This document shows, piece by piece, positions 28,299 through 39,960 of a stretch of 64,000 bases of DNA. The notes beneath the pieces were generated by a model. The model was not told the DNA's origin. It ran no database searches and saw only the letters and a list, made by a program, of their open reading frames with translations. Position 1 is the first letter of the stretch. Every line of letters starts with the position of its first letter. The position numbers were made by a program, and so were the translations under genes. The stretch is taken from NCBI RefSeq assembly GCF_029210495.1, contig NZ_JARGDK010000001.1:62001-126000 (forward strand), read 5' to 3'. The stretch comes from Pseudothioclava nitratireducens (GTDB lineage Bacteria; Pseudomonadota; Alphaproteobacteria; Rhodobacterales; Rhodobacteraceae).

Positions 28299-28993
28299 TC
28301 TTTACCGCGTTCTTTCGCGCGATCGGCGACCTGTTCGAAGGGCATTCGATCAAGGTGCTCGCCAAGGGCGTCGGGCTCGCGCTGGCGCTGCTGATCGCGG
28401 CCTATATCGTGGTGGCGAAACTCGTGGGCTTCCTCGTGCCGGACACGCTCACCCTGCCCTTCATCGGCCCGGTAACCTGGGTCGAGGATCTGGCAAGCTG
28501 GGGCTCGGTTCTGCTGATGATGGTGCTCTCGGTGTTCCTGATGGCGCCGGTCGCGTCGGCCTTTATCGGGCTGTTCATCGAGGAGGTGGCGGATGCCGTC
28601 GAGGATCGTCACTACCCCAACCTGCCCGCGCTGACCGACAAGCCGCTGTCGCAGACAATCTCGGAATCGATCAAGTTCTTCGGCGTCGTGCTGGGCGCGA
28701 ACCTGATCGCGCTGGCGCTCATGGTGATCCCGCTCTTCTGGCCGTTTGCGCCGTTCATCTTTACCGGGGTCAACGGCTACCTGCTGGGGCGCGAATATTT
28801 CCAGATGGTTGCACTGCGCCGGATGAACCCGCCCGAGGCCAAGGCGCTGTTCGAGCGGCACAAGCTGACCATCGTGACAGCGGGTGTTCTGATGGCGATC
28901 CCGCTGGCGGTGCCGGTGGTGAACCTTGTGGTCCCGGTACTGGGCGCGGCGAGTTTCACCCACCTCTACCATCAGATCGTGCGGCGGCGCTGA
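28295..28993 (+). CDS. EI24/CysZ-like membrane protein
   Basis: 232 residues with about four hydrophobic segments (LALALLIAAYIVVAKLVGFL, SVLLMMVLSVFLMAPVASAF, VLGANLIALALMVIPLFWPF, VLMAIPLAVPVVNLVVPVLG). The pattern LMAPVASAFIGLFIEEVADAVE and the NGYLLGREYFQMVALRR stretch match EI24-domain proteins, the family of the sulfate permease CysZ. Sulfate transport is not established for this protein. It is translationally coupled to the nitroreductase. Ended by a strong bidirectional terminator. Confidence 0.85.
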   Translation: MIFTAFFRAIGDLFEGHSIKVLAKGVGLALALLIAAYIVVAKLVGFLVPDTLTLPFIGPVTWVEDLASWGSVLLMMVLSVFLMAPVASAFIGLFIEEVADAVEDRHYPNLPALTDKPLSQTISESIKFFGVVLGANLIALALMVIPLFWPFAPFIFTGVNGYLLGREYFQMVALRRMNPPEAKALFERHKLTIVTAGVLMAIPLAVPVVNLVVPVLGAASFTHLYHQIVRRR

Positions 28994-29000
28994 CCCAATG

Positions 29001-29040
29001 AAAACGGCGCGCGAGGGGGCCTCGCGCGCCGTTTCTTTTC
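29001..29040. terminator. Bidirectional terminator between EI24-like and DUF1467 genes
   Basis: A 12-bp stem, ACGGCGCGCGAG and CTCGCGCGCCGT, with a short loop, followed by TTTCTTTT on the plus strand and preceded by AAAA on the minus side. It serves both convergent genes. Confidence 0.9.
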
Positions 29041-29052
29041 GGTGGTCGGGGC

Positions 29053-29322
29053 TTAGCGATCCAGTCGCCCGAACCAGTCGATATCGTGCAGCGTCACCAT
29101 GCCCGACAGGATGACCGTGGCGATGATTGCCCAGAGCACGACCGACACTGCCGTCGTGATCTTCACCTTCTTCTTCAGATGCGCCTCATGCGGAGCACCG
29201 GCGGGCGTGCCATGCACGATCTCGCCGACATCGCCCTGCGTGCGCAGGCGCAGCGGCAGGACGAGGAAAAACACCATGAACCAGATCACGGCAAAAAGGA
29301 CGATCCCGCCGGTGAGGTTCAT
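29053..29322 (-). CDS. DUF1467 family membrane protein
   Basis: 89 residues with two membrane helices (residues 5-23 and about 55-77). The segment WFMVFFLVLPLRLRTQGDVG followed by HLKKK is the DUF1467 signature. Function unknown. Its ATG overlaps the mce stop by one base (TGATG). The mce-DUF1467 pairing is one I know from Rhodobacteraceae. Confidence 0.88.
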   Translation of the reverse strand: MNLTGGIVLFAVIWFMVFFLVLPLRLRTQGDVGEIVHGTPAGAPHEAHLKKKVKITTAVSVVLWAIIATVILSGMVTLHDIDWFGRLDR

Positions 29323-29726
29323 CAGACCTGCTCCAGCTCCACGAGGCAGCCGTTGAAGTCCTTGGGATGCAGGAACAGCACGGGCTTGCCATGCGCGCCG
29401 ATCTTCGGCTCGCCGGTGCCGAGGACGCGCGCGCCTTCGGCCTTGAGCTTGTCACGCGCGGCAAGGATGTCATCGACCTCGTAGCAGATGTGGTGGATGC
29501 CGCCGGCGGGGTTCTTTTCAAGGAAGCCCGCGATCGGGGAGTTCTCGCCCAGCGGGTAGAGCAGCTCGATCTTGGTGTTGGGCAGTTCGATGAATACGAC
29601 GGTCACACCGTGATCCGGTTCATCCTGGGGCGCGCCGACATTCGCGCCAAGGGTATTGCGGTATTGCGCCGATGCAGCGTCCAGATCCGGAACGGCAATG
29701 GCGACATGGTTCAAACGTCCGATCAT
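29322..29726 (-). CDS. mce: Methylmalonyl-CoA epimerase
   Basis: 134 residues. Glyoxalase/VOC fold, with metal ligands visible at LNHVAIAVPDL (H7), GGIHHICYEV and CLVELEQ. It interconverts the two epimers of methylmalonyl-CoA in propionate use and the ethylmalonyl-CoA pathway. The ATG at 29726 lies in a 184-bp divergent region shared with a response regulator that carries a CtrA-like site. Coupled to the DUF1467 gene. Confidence 0.93.
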   Translation of the reverse strand: MIGRLNHVAIAVPDLDAASAQYRNTLGANVGAPQDEPDHGVTVVFIELPNTKIELLYPLGENSPIAGFLEKNPAGGIHHICYEVDDILAARDKLKAEGARVLGTGEPKIGAHGKPVLFLHPKDFNGCLVELEQV

Positions 29727-29841
29727 GAGTTGGGCCTCCTCTCACTCGTTCCTCTTGGCTTTAGGGGGGGGGCGCGGCTGATGCAAGTCTTGGGCGCATT
29801 CCCGGCCCGGCGGAGTGCGTGAAACTGCCGCGTGAGGGCAA

Positions 29842-29856
29842 TTAACGCTTCGTTAG
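29842..29856 (+). promoter_or_regulatory. CtrA-like site upstream of the response regulator
   Basis: TTAA-CGCTTCG-TTAG, seven of eight specified bases of the CtrA consensus TTAA-N7-TTAA. A further TTAA lies at 29869-29872. It ends 55 bp before the response regulator start. Confidence 0.5.
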
Positions 29857-29910
29857 GCAAGGCTGCGCTTAACTCGGGAAGACCGATTCTTCCGCGAAAG
29901 GTGTCCCGCC

Positions 29911-30621
29911 ATGACCGATGATCTGAATGCCCTGCTCTCTCACCCCGCCGCCAGCGCCGCGCGTCCGCTGACCGGCCTCACCGTTCTGGTGGTGGAGGAT
30001 AGCCGCTTCGCATCCGAAGCGATGCGGCTTTTGTGCCTGCGCTCGGGGGCGCGCATTCGGCGGGCGGATTGCCTGCGCTCGGCGCATCGGCATCTGGCGA
30101 CCTATCGGCCTGGGGTGGTGATCGTGGATATGGGGCTGCCCGACGGGTCGGGGGCCGATCTCATCCGGGAGATCAAGGCGATGCAGGCCCCGGTGCCGGT
30201 CGTGCTGGGCACCTCTGGCGAGAGCGGGCTGGAGGCAGAGGCGCTGGCAGCCGGGGCGGATGGCTTCATGCCGAAGCCGCTTGAAAGCCTCGCGCAGTTT
30301 CAGCAGACGATCCTTGCCGCGCTACCCGATGAGCGTCGCCCGCAAGGGCTTTATGCGCTCAGCGATGCGGTGATCGCGCCCGATCCGATCGCGCTTCAGG
30401 ACGACCTGCATCACATGGCCGAGGTGCTCTCGGATGCGAGCAGCCCGGCACAGTTCGGCTATGTCGCGCAGTTTCTGGCAGGCGTGGCCCGTTCCGCCCA
30501 TGATCCGGCGCTGGAAACCGCGGCAGAGGCTGTCGGACGCGATGGCGGCCCCTCGCCCGAGGCCGTGTCGCATCTGTCTTCGCTAATGCAGGACCGGATT
30601 GCAGCCGGGGCGCGGTTCTGA
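29911..30621 (+). CDS. Response regulator with uncharacterised C-terminal domain
   Basis: 236 residues. The receiver domain (about 23-140) has the acidic pair E29-D30, the phospho-acceptor D73 in VIVDMGLPDG, T101 and K122 in MPKPLE. The C-terminal 95 residues are helical and lack a DNA-binding or GGDEF motif I recognise. It resembles stand-alone receivers of phosphorelays. A CtrA-like site is upstream. It is convergent with a GNAT gene, one base apart. The partner kinase is unknown. Confidence 0.88.
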   Translation: MTDDLNALLSHPAASAARPLTGLTVLVVEDSRFASEAMRLLCLRSGARIRRADCLRSAHRHLATYRPGVVIVDMGLPDGSGADLIREIKAMQAPVPVVLGTSGESGLEAEALAAGADGFMPKPLESLAQFQQTILAALPDERRPQGLYALSDAVIAPDPIALQDDLHHMAEVLSDASSPAQFGYVAQFLAGVARSAHDPALETAAEAVGRDGGPSPEAVSHLSSLMQDRIAAGARF

Positions 30622-30622
30622 G

Positions 30623-31348
30623 CTAGCCTGCCCGCTCTGCAAGAAGCGGATCGGAATGCGCCCGCACAAGCCGCGTAAGATCCGACAGACGTTCGATCTG
30701 GCGCCCGTCTGCGTCGAAATTCGATGGCGCGAGCCACGCCTCATAGGCAGCCTGAAGCCCCGGCCACTCCGCATCGATCGCGGCAAACCAGGCTGTGTCC
30801 CGGTTGCGCCCCTTAACGACGGCGGCCTGCCGGAAAACCCCCTCGAAGCTCAGGCCCAGACGCTCGGCCGCGCGCCGGGACGGCAGGTTGAGCGCATCGC
30901 ATTTCCACTCGAAGCGACGATAGCCCGCCTCGAACGCCCAACCGATCAGGCGCATCATCGCCTCACTCGACGCGCGCGTCCCCTGCAATCCCGGCGAAAG
31001 GCAGATATGACCAAGCTCGATAGAGCCAGCCTCGGGTGTGATCCGCATCAACGCCATGACACCGCCCGGCCGACCGGTTTCAAGGTCGATCACCGTGAAA
31101 AAACAGGGATCGCTCAGCGCCGCCATGTCCTTGACCCAGCGGATATAGGCGGGTTCGGAAACGAAGGGGCCGTAGGGCAGGTAATCCCAGATTGCGTCGT
31201 CGGTGGCGTTTGCGCGAAAGAGCCCGTGGGCATGGGCCTCACTCAACCGCTCCAAACGCATGTAACGCCCGGACAGGCTGTCGATTTCCGGCCTCACGGG
31301 CTGCGTCCAGCCCGGCAGCTCCACTCCGAATTTGCGCATACTCATCAC
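30623..31348 (-). CDS. GNAT family N-acetyltransferase
   Basis: 241 residues. GNAT features are IELGHICLSPGLQGTRASSE (acetyl-CoA loop) and YRRFEWKCDALNLPSRRAAERLGLSFEG, typical of RimJ/RimL-like enzymes. Likely acetylates a small amine or protein N-terminus; the substrate cannot be inferred. Start: MMSMRKF; the third codon ATG at 31339 is also possible. Single gene. Confidence 0.9.
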   Translation of the reverse strand: MMSMRKFGVELPGWTQPVRPEIDSLSGRYMRLERLSEAHAHGLFRANATDDAIWDYLPYGPFVSEPAYIRWVKDMAALSDPCFFTVIDLETGRPGGVMALMRITPEAGSIELGHICLSPGLQGTRASSEAMMRLIGWAFEAGYRRFEWKCDALNLPSRRAAERLGLSFEGVFRQAAVVKGRNRDTAWFAAIDAEWPGLQAAYEAWLAPSNFDADGRQIERLSDLTRLVRAHSDPLLAERAG

Positions 31349-31486
31349 CGACCTGGCTTGTTTCGCGCCACGCTAGCGCAGGGCGGACCGGGGCGCAATT
31401 GCCCCCAAAGCGCGCCAAAGCCATCCAATTCCTGCCGCATTTCGAAGCGATTCTACCAAGGTCAAAGCTGCCAAGAGACACAGAAG

Positions 31487-31621
31487 ATGAAGCACCGCAT
31501 CACCCGCATGATCGAGAATGAGCGCCTTGTGAACGCGACGCATTGGGCCGTGTTCAGCCTTGGCGCGCTGGCGCTCGGCGCCTCGCTGACCGCGACGGCG
31601 CTCAACCTGCTCTCCGCTTAA
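31487..31621 (+). CDS. Small hypothetical membrane protein
   Basis: 44 residues. Basic N-terminus MKHRITRMIENERLVNATHW, then one hydrophobic helix (residues 20-43). AGAGA lies upstream of the ATG. It fits tightly: the stop overlaps the DUF1501 stop on the other strand by a few bases. The composition is protein-like and charge distribution is that of a small inner-membrane protein. Function unknown. Confidence 0.5.
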   Translation: MKHRITRMIENERLVNATHWAVFSLGALALGASLTATALNLLSA

Positions 31622-32859
31622 AGCAGGAACCCCGGGTCCGCGCCCAGATCGAGCCCCGGGAAGATCGACTCCTCCACCAGCGCCCGGTCCGCGCCGAACA
31701 TCGCGCGCAAGGCCCAGCCCGCATAGGACCGGATATCCGCCGTGGGCATAAGATCGCGCCGGTCATAAAGATCAGCCTCCGCCAGCCCCGGCCAGCGCCC
31801 ATAGACGCGCCCGCCGCGCAACGCGCCCCCGGCCATCACCATCGCACCGCCCGTCCCGTGATCTGTCCCGCGCGTGCCGTTCTCGCGCAGCGTGCGCCCG
31901 AATTCGGTCATCGCGAGCACCAGCGTCTCCCCCCAAACTGCCCCCAAGTGCGCGCGCAGCGTCAGAATCGCCGCCGAGAGACTGGCTGCCGGTCCCCGGA
32001 TCAGCCCGGCTTGCCCGCGATGCGTGTCCCAGCCGTTGATCGAAAAGGCCGCGATTCGGGTCTCGCCGCGCAGCCGCTCGGCGGTGAATTCGGCCAGCGC
32101 CTCGATGCTGCGGGTGGCCGCCTGACGGGCGGGCGACTGTGCGGAGGACATCATCGACGGCTCTATCTCGGCCTCGCCCTCATCTTCTGGCACAGCCATG
32201 GCCGGGTCGTCCGCGTCGGTGATCCGCATCGCCTCGAGCGCGGCTTCGCGGAACAGTGGATCGTCGTGATAGACGTGATCGAGCAGCGCCCGCCCCTGCC
32301 CGGACAACGTAAGCCTCGCCTCGGGCGCCCATGACATCGAGGGGGCCGCGCCCGCGAGGATCGGGAGTTCCTGCTCGCCCACGGAAAACGCGGTTTCGGC
32401 CCGCGCGCCCGGCATGGATTGCAGCAGCCGGTTCAGCCAGCCATCGCGCCGCATCTCACCCGGCACATCGAGACCGGTCCCCGCTTCGAGCATATCCTGC
32501 CCGTCGAAATGCGAGCGCTTGTCCCGATAAGGCGTGGAGACGGCCTGCGCAAAGCCCAACTCCCCCGCCGACCAGAGCGGCATCAGATCGCTCAGAAGCG
32601 GGCTGAGCGCGAAGAAGCCGTCCAGATCATGCGCCCCCGCCTCAGGCCCGATGGCAAAGCCTGGACGTGCGGCGCGCAGGTTCGGGTCGCCATAGGGTTG
32701 GACCATGTCCAGTCCGTCCATCGCGCCCCGCAGGATGATGACAACCAACCGCCGATCACCCGGAGCAGCCGCCAGCGTGACCGAAGACATGAGCGGATGC
32801 GCCGCCGCCGAACAGCCGAGGATCGCCGAGCCTTGCAGGAAAATGCGTCTGGAAATCAT
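31618..32859 (-). CDS. DUF1501 family protein, Tat-type signal
   Basis: 413 residues. The N-terminus MISRRIFLQGSAILGCSAAA has a twin-arginine RRIFLQG motif. LVVIILRGAMDGLDMVQPYG and MTEFGRTLRENGTRGTDHGT are DUF1501 signatures, a family related to alkaline-phosphatase-like hydrolases; the exact activity is unknown. GGAGG lies before the ATG at 32859. It follows the DUF1800 gene by four bases, so the two form an operon and probably a functional pair outside the cytoplasm. Confidence 0.88.
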   Translation of the reverse strand: MISRRIFLQGSAILGCSAAAHPLMSSVTLAAAPGDRRLVVIILRGAMDGLDMVQPYGDPNLRAARPGFAIGPEAGAHDLDGFFALSPLLSDLMPLWSAGELGFAQAVSTPYRDKRSHFDGQDMLEAGTGLDVPGEMRRDGWLNRLLQSMPGARAETAFSVGEQELPILAGAAPSMSWAPEARLTLSGQGRALLDHVYHDDPLFREAALEAMRITDADDPAMAVPEDEGEAEIEPSMMSSAQSPARQAATRSIEALAEFTAERLRGETRIAAFSINGWDTHRGQAGLIRGPAASLSAAILTLRAHLGAVWGETLVLAMTEFGRTLRENGTRGTDHGTGGAMVMAGGALRGGRVYGRWPGLAEADLYDRRDLMPTADIRSYAGWALRAMFGADRALVEESIFPGLDLGADPGFLL

Positions 32860-32863
32860 ACCG

Positions 32864-34237
32864 TTACCTCCGGGAGAACTCTGGCGAGACGAGCACGAGC
32901 GCGATCGCCTCATGGCGCGCCTCGGCGCGGGGCACGGCAAAACGCAGCGCCTCGGAGGCACGGGCGCCCAGTGCCTGCTCGACGAAATCGCGCGGGTCGG
33001 GCAGCTTGGGCAGGATTTGCCTTGGGGCGGCCAGCGCCCATTGAATGCGGGCGGCCAATTGCTGCGGCGCGATCCAGGCCTCGGCCTCTTCGGGCCAGCC
33101 ATCCGGCCCCGGCGCGCCGAGCCAGCGCTGCCCCATCACGCGCAGCGGCCAATAGACGTGACGCCGCATCTGCGCCGGATCGAGCGCCATCACGTCGGCC
33201 CCCGTAAGGCCTAGCGCACGCAGTGAGGCCGCGATGAATTCGAGCGGCTGGCGCAGTTTCGCACCCAAATCGGATTGCGCCTCGGGATGGGTGAGCAAGA
33301 CCTCATAGACCGGCAAGAGGGCGCCGTCTTGAGCCAGATACCGCTCGGCCATCGCCGCCACGAGATCGGGCGCAGGATCGGAGCCGATGAAATGGGCCGC
33401 CAGCTTATGGGACAGGTGCCGCGCCGTATCGGGGTGCAATGCCAACGCGTCGAGCGCCTCGAAGATCGGTGCCAGCGTCGCCGGGTCGCCCCCGTAACGC
33501 ACGCCCAGAACCTGCTCCGCCCCCGGCTCGGCGAGATCGGGGTTGAAAAAGAACCCCTCCTCGCCATTGGCGCGCATCCCGGTGAAGAGTTCCGCCAGTT
33601 GGCGCACGTCATCTTGGGTGTAGCTGCCCCCGACGCCGAGCGTGTGCAGCTCCATCACCTCGCGCGCGAGGTTCTCGTTCAGCCCGAGTTGGCGCTGCGG
33701 TTTCTTTTGCGCGAGGCGGGAATTCGGCCCAACGGAATTCACCTGATCGAGATAGTGCAGCATCATCGGATGCGTTACCGCCGCGCGCAGCATGTCTGGA
33801 AAACGGCCCGTGAGATGCGGACGGAGCGCTGTTTCGGCATGGCTCACGGCGAGGCTTTGCTCCAGCAGACGGCGGCTGCGGATGGTGAAATGGTCGCTCC
33901 AGAACCCCATGAGCCGCTCGCGCAGGCCCGTCGGGTCTTCGACCCCGCGGGCAAGCGTGATTTGCAGGCTGCCGATGAGCGCCTCGTGAAGGCTTTGCTT
34001 GTGACGCTTGAAGGCAGGCCCTACGGCATCGGGATCGTCCCGTTCGGCCCGCTTCAGGCGCAGAAATTCCCGCTGCATTTCGAGCGCTTGCGCCAGACCC
34101 ATCCCCGGCCAGCGCGCAGCGAGATGATCCTCGCCGCGCAAAGCCGCGAGCACGGCGTCCGGGCTGTCTGACGGGGCCTGATGGGGCGACAGGCCATAGC
34201 CGAAGCGAAAGGCGGAAATCTCGGAAAAGGCGGGCAC
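32864..34237 (-). CDS. DUF1800 family protein
   Basis: 457 residues. Key segments are RFGYGLSPHQAP, LMGFWSDHFTIRSRR, LNENLAREVMELHTLGVGG and YTQDDVRQLAELFTG, all DUF1800 signatures (FW.NHF and NENFAREIMEL-like motifs). No obvious signal peptide. DUF1800 and DUF1501 genes are nearly always paired across bacteria; function is unproved. First gene of the pair. Confidence 0.9.
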   Translation of the reverse strand: MPAFSEISAFRFGYGLSPHQAPSDSPDAVLAALRGEDHLAARWPGMGLAQALEMQREFLRLKRAERDDPDAVGPAFKRHKQSLHEALIGSLQITLARGVEDPTGLRERLMGFWSDHFTIRSRRLLEQSLAVSHAETALRPHLTGRFPDMLRAAVTHPMMLHYLDQVNSVGPNSRLAQKKPQRQLGLNENLAREVMELHTLGVGGSYTQDDVRQLAELFTGMRANGEEGFFFNPDLAEPGAEQVLGVRYGGDPATLAPIFEALDALALHPDTARHLSHKLAAHFIGSDPAPDLVAAMAERYLAQDGALLPVYEVLLTHPEAQSDLGAKLRQPLEFIAASLRALGLTGADVMALDPAQMRRHVYWPLRVMGQRWLGAPGPDGWPEEAEAWIAPQQLAARIQWALAAPRQILPKLPDPRDFVEQALGARASEALRFAVPRAEARHEAIALVLVSPEFSRR

Positions 34238-34369
34238 TGGCGACTCCTGTCACGATCCGCCCCGGCGAAGCGGCGCGATCCTTGCGGTCAGTATTGCGCA
34301 AGCGCGCGGCGCGGCAAGCACACAAATACGTCACCGAAAGCCACCCGGCGGAGCCTCGCCGGCAAAGAA

Positions 34370-34437
34370 AAAGGGGGCGCTGCCCCCTCTGGCGCTTTGC
34401 GCCATTCACCCCCGGGATATTTGCGGCAGACTGACAG
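34370..34437 (+). repeat. Dispersed palindromic intergenic repeat, copy 3
   Basis: Hairpins AGGGGGC-GCT-GCCCCCT and GGCGC-TTT-GCGCC, then CCCCCGGGATATTTGCGGCA and GACTGAC. Same architecture as copy 1. It faces copy 4, forming an inverted pair in the gap before the DUF1800 start. Confidence 0.85.
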
Positions 34438-34453
34438 GCAAGCGGGTTGGCTT

Positions 34454-34508
34454 CCAATCGCTCAAAATATCCCGGGGGAGGCCGAAGGCCGGGGGCAGAG
34501 CCCCCTCT
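34454..34508 (-). repeat. Dispersed palindromic intergenic repeat, copy 4 (inverted)
   Basis: Read on the minus strand, AGGGGGCTCTGCCCCC, then a GGCC-TTC-GGCC hairpin and CCCCCGGGATATTTTGAGCG with ATTGG. Tail shared with copy 5. It ends close to the aspS stop. Confidence 0.85.
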
Positions 34509-34524
34509 TCGTGGCCGCCCCCGA

Positions 34525-36306
34525 TCAGTCCTGCGGGATCACTCGCAGCGACAGTTCGCGCAGCTGTTCGTTGGTGGGTTCCGAAGGCGCGCCCATCATC
34601 AGGTCTTCGGCGCGCTGGTTCATCGGGAACATGATGACTTCGCGGATGTTCGCCTCATCCGCGAGCAGCATCACGATCCGGTCGATACCCGCCGCGCAGC
34701 CACCGTGGGGCGGGGCGCCGTATTTGAACGCCTTGACCATGCCGCCAAAGCGTTTTTCAACTTCGGAGGCCGGGTAGCCGGCAATCTCGAAGGCCTTGTA
34801 CATGATCTCGAGCTTGTGGTTCCGGATTGCGCCGGACACGAGTTCGTAGCCGTTGCAGGCGAGGTCATATTGGTAGCCGAGCACGTCGAGCGGGTCGCCC
34901 GAGAGCGCCTCCATGCCACCTTGCGGCATCGAGAACGGGTTGTGCGAGAAGTCCACCTTGCCCTCGTCGTCCTTCTCATACATCGGGAAGTCGACGATCC
35001 ATGCGAATTTGAACTGATCCTTGTCGGCCAGACCTAGCTCGTCGCCGATCACGTTGCGCGCACGCCCCGCGACCGCTTCGAAGCTCTCGGGTTTGCCGCC
35101 GAGGAAGAAGGCCGCGTCGCCCACGCCAAGACCAAGCTGCTGGCGGATCGCCTCGGTGCGCTCGGGGCCGATATTTTTCGCCAGCGGACCAGCGGCTTCC
35201 ATGCCCGAGCCATCCTCGGCCTCGCGCCAGAAGATATAGCCCATCCCCGGCAGGCCCTGCTCTTGCGCGAATTTGTTCATCCGGTCGCAGAACTTGCGCG
35301 AGCCGCCGGTCGGCGCGGGGATCGCGCGAATTTCGGTGCCGTCTTGCTCCAGGAGCTTGGCGAAGATCGCAAAGCCCGAGCCGGCGAAATGCTCCGAGAC
35401 GACCTGCATCTCGATCGGGTTGCGCAGGTCGGGCTTGTCGGAGCCGTATTTCAGCAGCGCCTCGGCATAGGGGATGCGCGGCCAGTCGCTATCGACGCGG
35501 CGCCCGCCACCGAACTCTTCGAAGAGGCCCTGAATCACCGGTTGGATCGCGGCGAAAATGTCCTCTTGCTCGACGAAGCTCATTTCGAGGTCGAGCTGGT
35601 AGAAGTCGGTCGGGCTCCGGTCGGCGCGCGGGTCTTCGTCACGGAAGCAGGGCGCGATCTGGAAGTATTTGTCGAAACCGCCCACCATGATGAGCTGCTT
35701 GAACTGCTGCGGTGCCTGCGGCAGCGCGTAGAACTTGCCCGGATGCAGGCGCGAGGGCACGAGGAAGTCGCGCGCGCCCTCGGGCGAGGAGGCCGTGATG
35801 ATCGGGGTCTGGAACTCGGTGAAGCCGCTGTCCCACATGCGGTTGCGCAGCGAGCGGACCACGTTCGAGCGCAGCATGATGTTGTGGTGCAGGCTCTCGC
35901 GGCGCAGGTCGAGGAAGCGGTAGGCCAGACGGGTTTCCTCGGGGTAGTCCTGATCGCCAAAGACCGGGAGCGGCAATTCGCCCTCGACCGCGCCCAGCAC
36001 TTCGATCTCGCGGACATAGACCTCGATCTCGCCGGTCGGGATCTTGGGGTTGATCAGGCTTTCGTCGCGGCGCTTCACGGTGCCGTCGATGCGGATCACC
36101 CATTCCGAGCGCACGCTTTCCATCGCCTTGAACGCGTCCGAGTCGCCATCGCAGAGCACCTGTGTCATGCCGTAATGGTCGCGCAGATCGATGAACAGGA
36201 CCCCGCCATGATCGCGCACACGATGGACCCAGCCCGCAAGACGGACGGTTTCCCCCGCGTTGGCAGCAGTCAGATCGGCGCAGGTATGGCTGCGATAGGC
36301 GTGCAT
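34525..36306 (-). CDS. aspS: Aspartyl-tRNA synthetase
   Basis: 593 residues, bacterial-type length. The N-terminal OB-fold anticodon domain ([20 protein letters not shown]) is followed by class II motifs ([20 protein letters not shown] as motif 2), a GAD insertion domain around 290-410 and motif 3 near [18 protein letters not shown]. It charges tRNA-Asp; whether it also mischarges tRNA-Asn cannot be told. The ATG at 36306 has GGGGAG upstream. Own promoter expected in the 219 bp before carB. Confidence 0.97.
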   Translation of the reverse strand: MHAYRSHTCADLTAANAGETVRLAGWVHRVRDHGGVLFIDLRDHYGMTQVLCDGDSDAFKAMESVRSEWVIRIDGTVKRRDESLINPKIPTGEIEVYVREIEVLGAVEGELPLPVFGDQDYPEETRLAYRFLDLRRESLHHNIMLRSNVVRSLRNRMWDSGFTEFQTPIITASSPEGARDFLVPSRLHPGKFYALPQAPQQFKQLIMVGGFDKYFQIAPCFRDEDPRADRSPTDFYQLDLEMSFVEQEDIFAAIQPVIQGLFEEFGGGRRVDSDWPRIPYAEALLKYGSDKPDLRNPIEMQVVSEHFAGSGFAIFAKLLEQDGTEIRAIPAPTGGSRKFCDRMNKFAQEQGLPGMGYIFWREAEDGSGMEAAGPLAKNIGPERTEAIRQQLGLGVGDAAFFLGGKPESFEAVAGRARNVIGDELGLADKDQFKFAWIVDFPMYEKDDEGKVDFSHNPFSMPQGGMEALSGDPLDVLGYQYDLACNGYELVSGAIRNHKLEIMYKAFEIAGYPASEVEKRFGGMVKAFKYGAPPHGGCAAGIDRIVMLLADEANIREVIMFPMNQRAEDLMMGAPSEPTNEQLRELSLRVIPQD

Positions 36307-36525
36307 ATGGCTCCCCTTTTCTGGGCCCGAGTTCGTCATTCGGCCCGATCAACAGCGAGCCGACGCCAAAGTCAAGCGCACCGCTCCAAAAACCCAAGAG
36401 GAAAAGCGCGAGGGGCGGCTTTTCGGGCCTTGCGCCGGGCGGCTTGATGGCTATAACCCCCATCAATTTGCGCGCGCCCTTCCGGGCTGCGGGCTTTCTG
36501 CTGCCAAACATCGCCGGGGGTCACC

Positions 36526-39858
<3,333 letters not shown>

Positions 39859-39880
39859 TCCGGGCCACAAACCACACGAA

Positions 39881-39905
39881 GGGCCACCCGCCGGGTGGCC
39901 CTTTT
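39881..39905 (+). terminator. Terminator after carB
   Basis: Hairpin GGGCCACCC-GCC-GGGTGGCCC followed by TTTT, 23 bp after the carB stop. Confidence 0.92.
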
Positions 39906-39960
39906 GCATTGTGCAAGATGGGCCTTCACTCGGCCTCGGCGCCGTGCCACTCTGCGCGCC

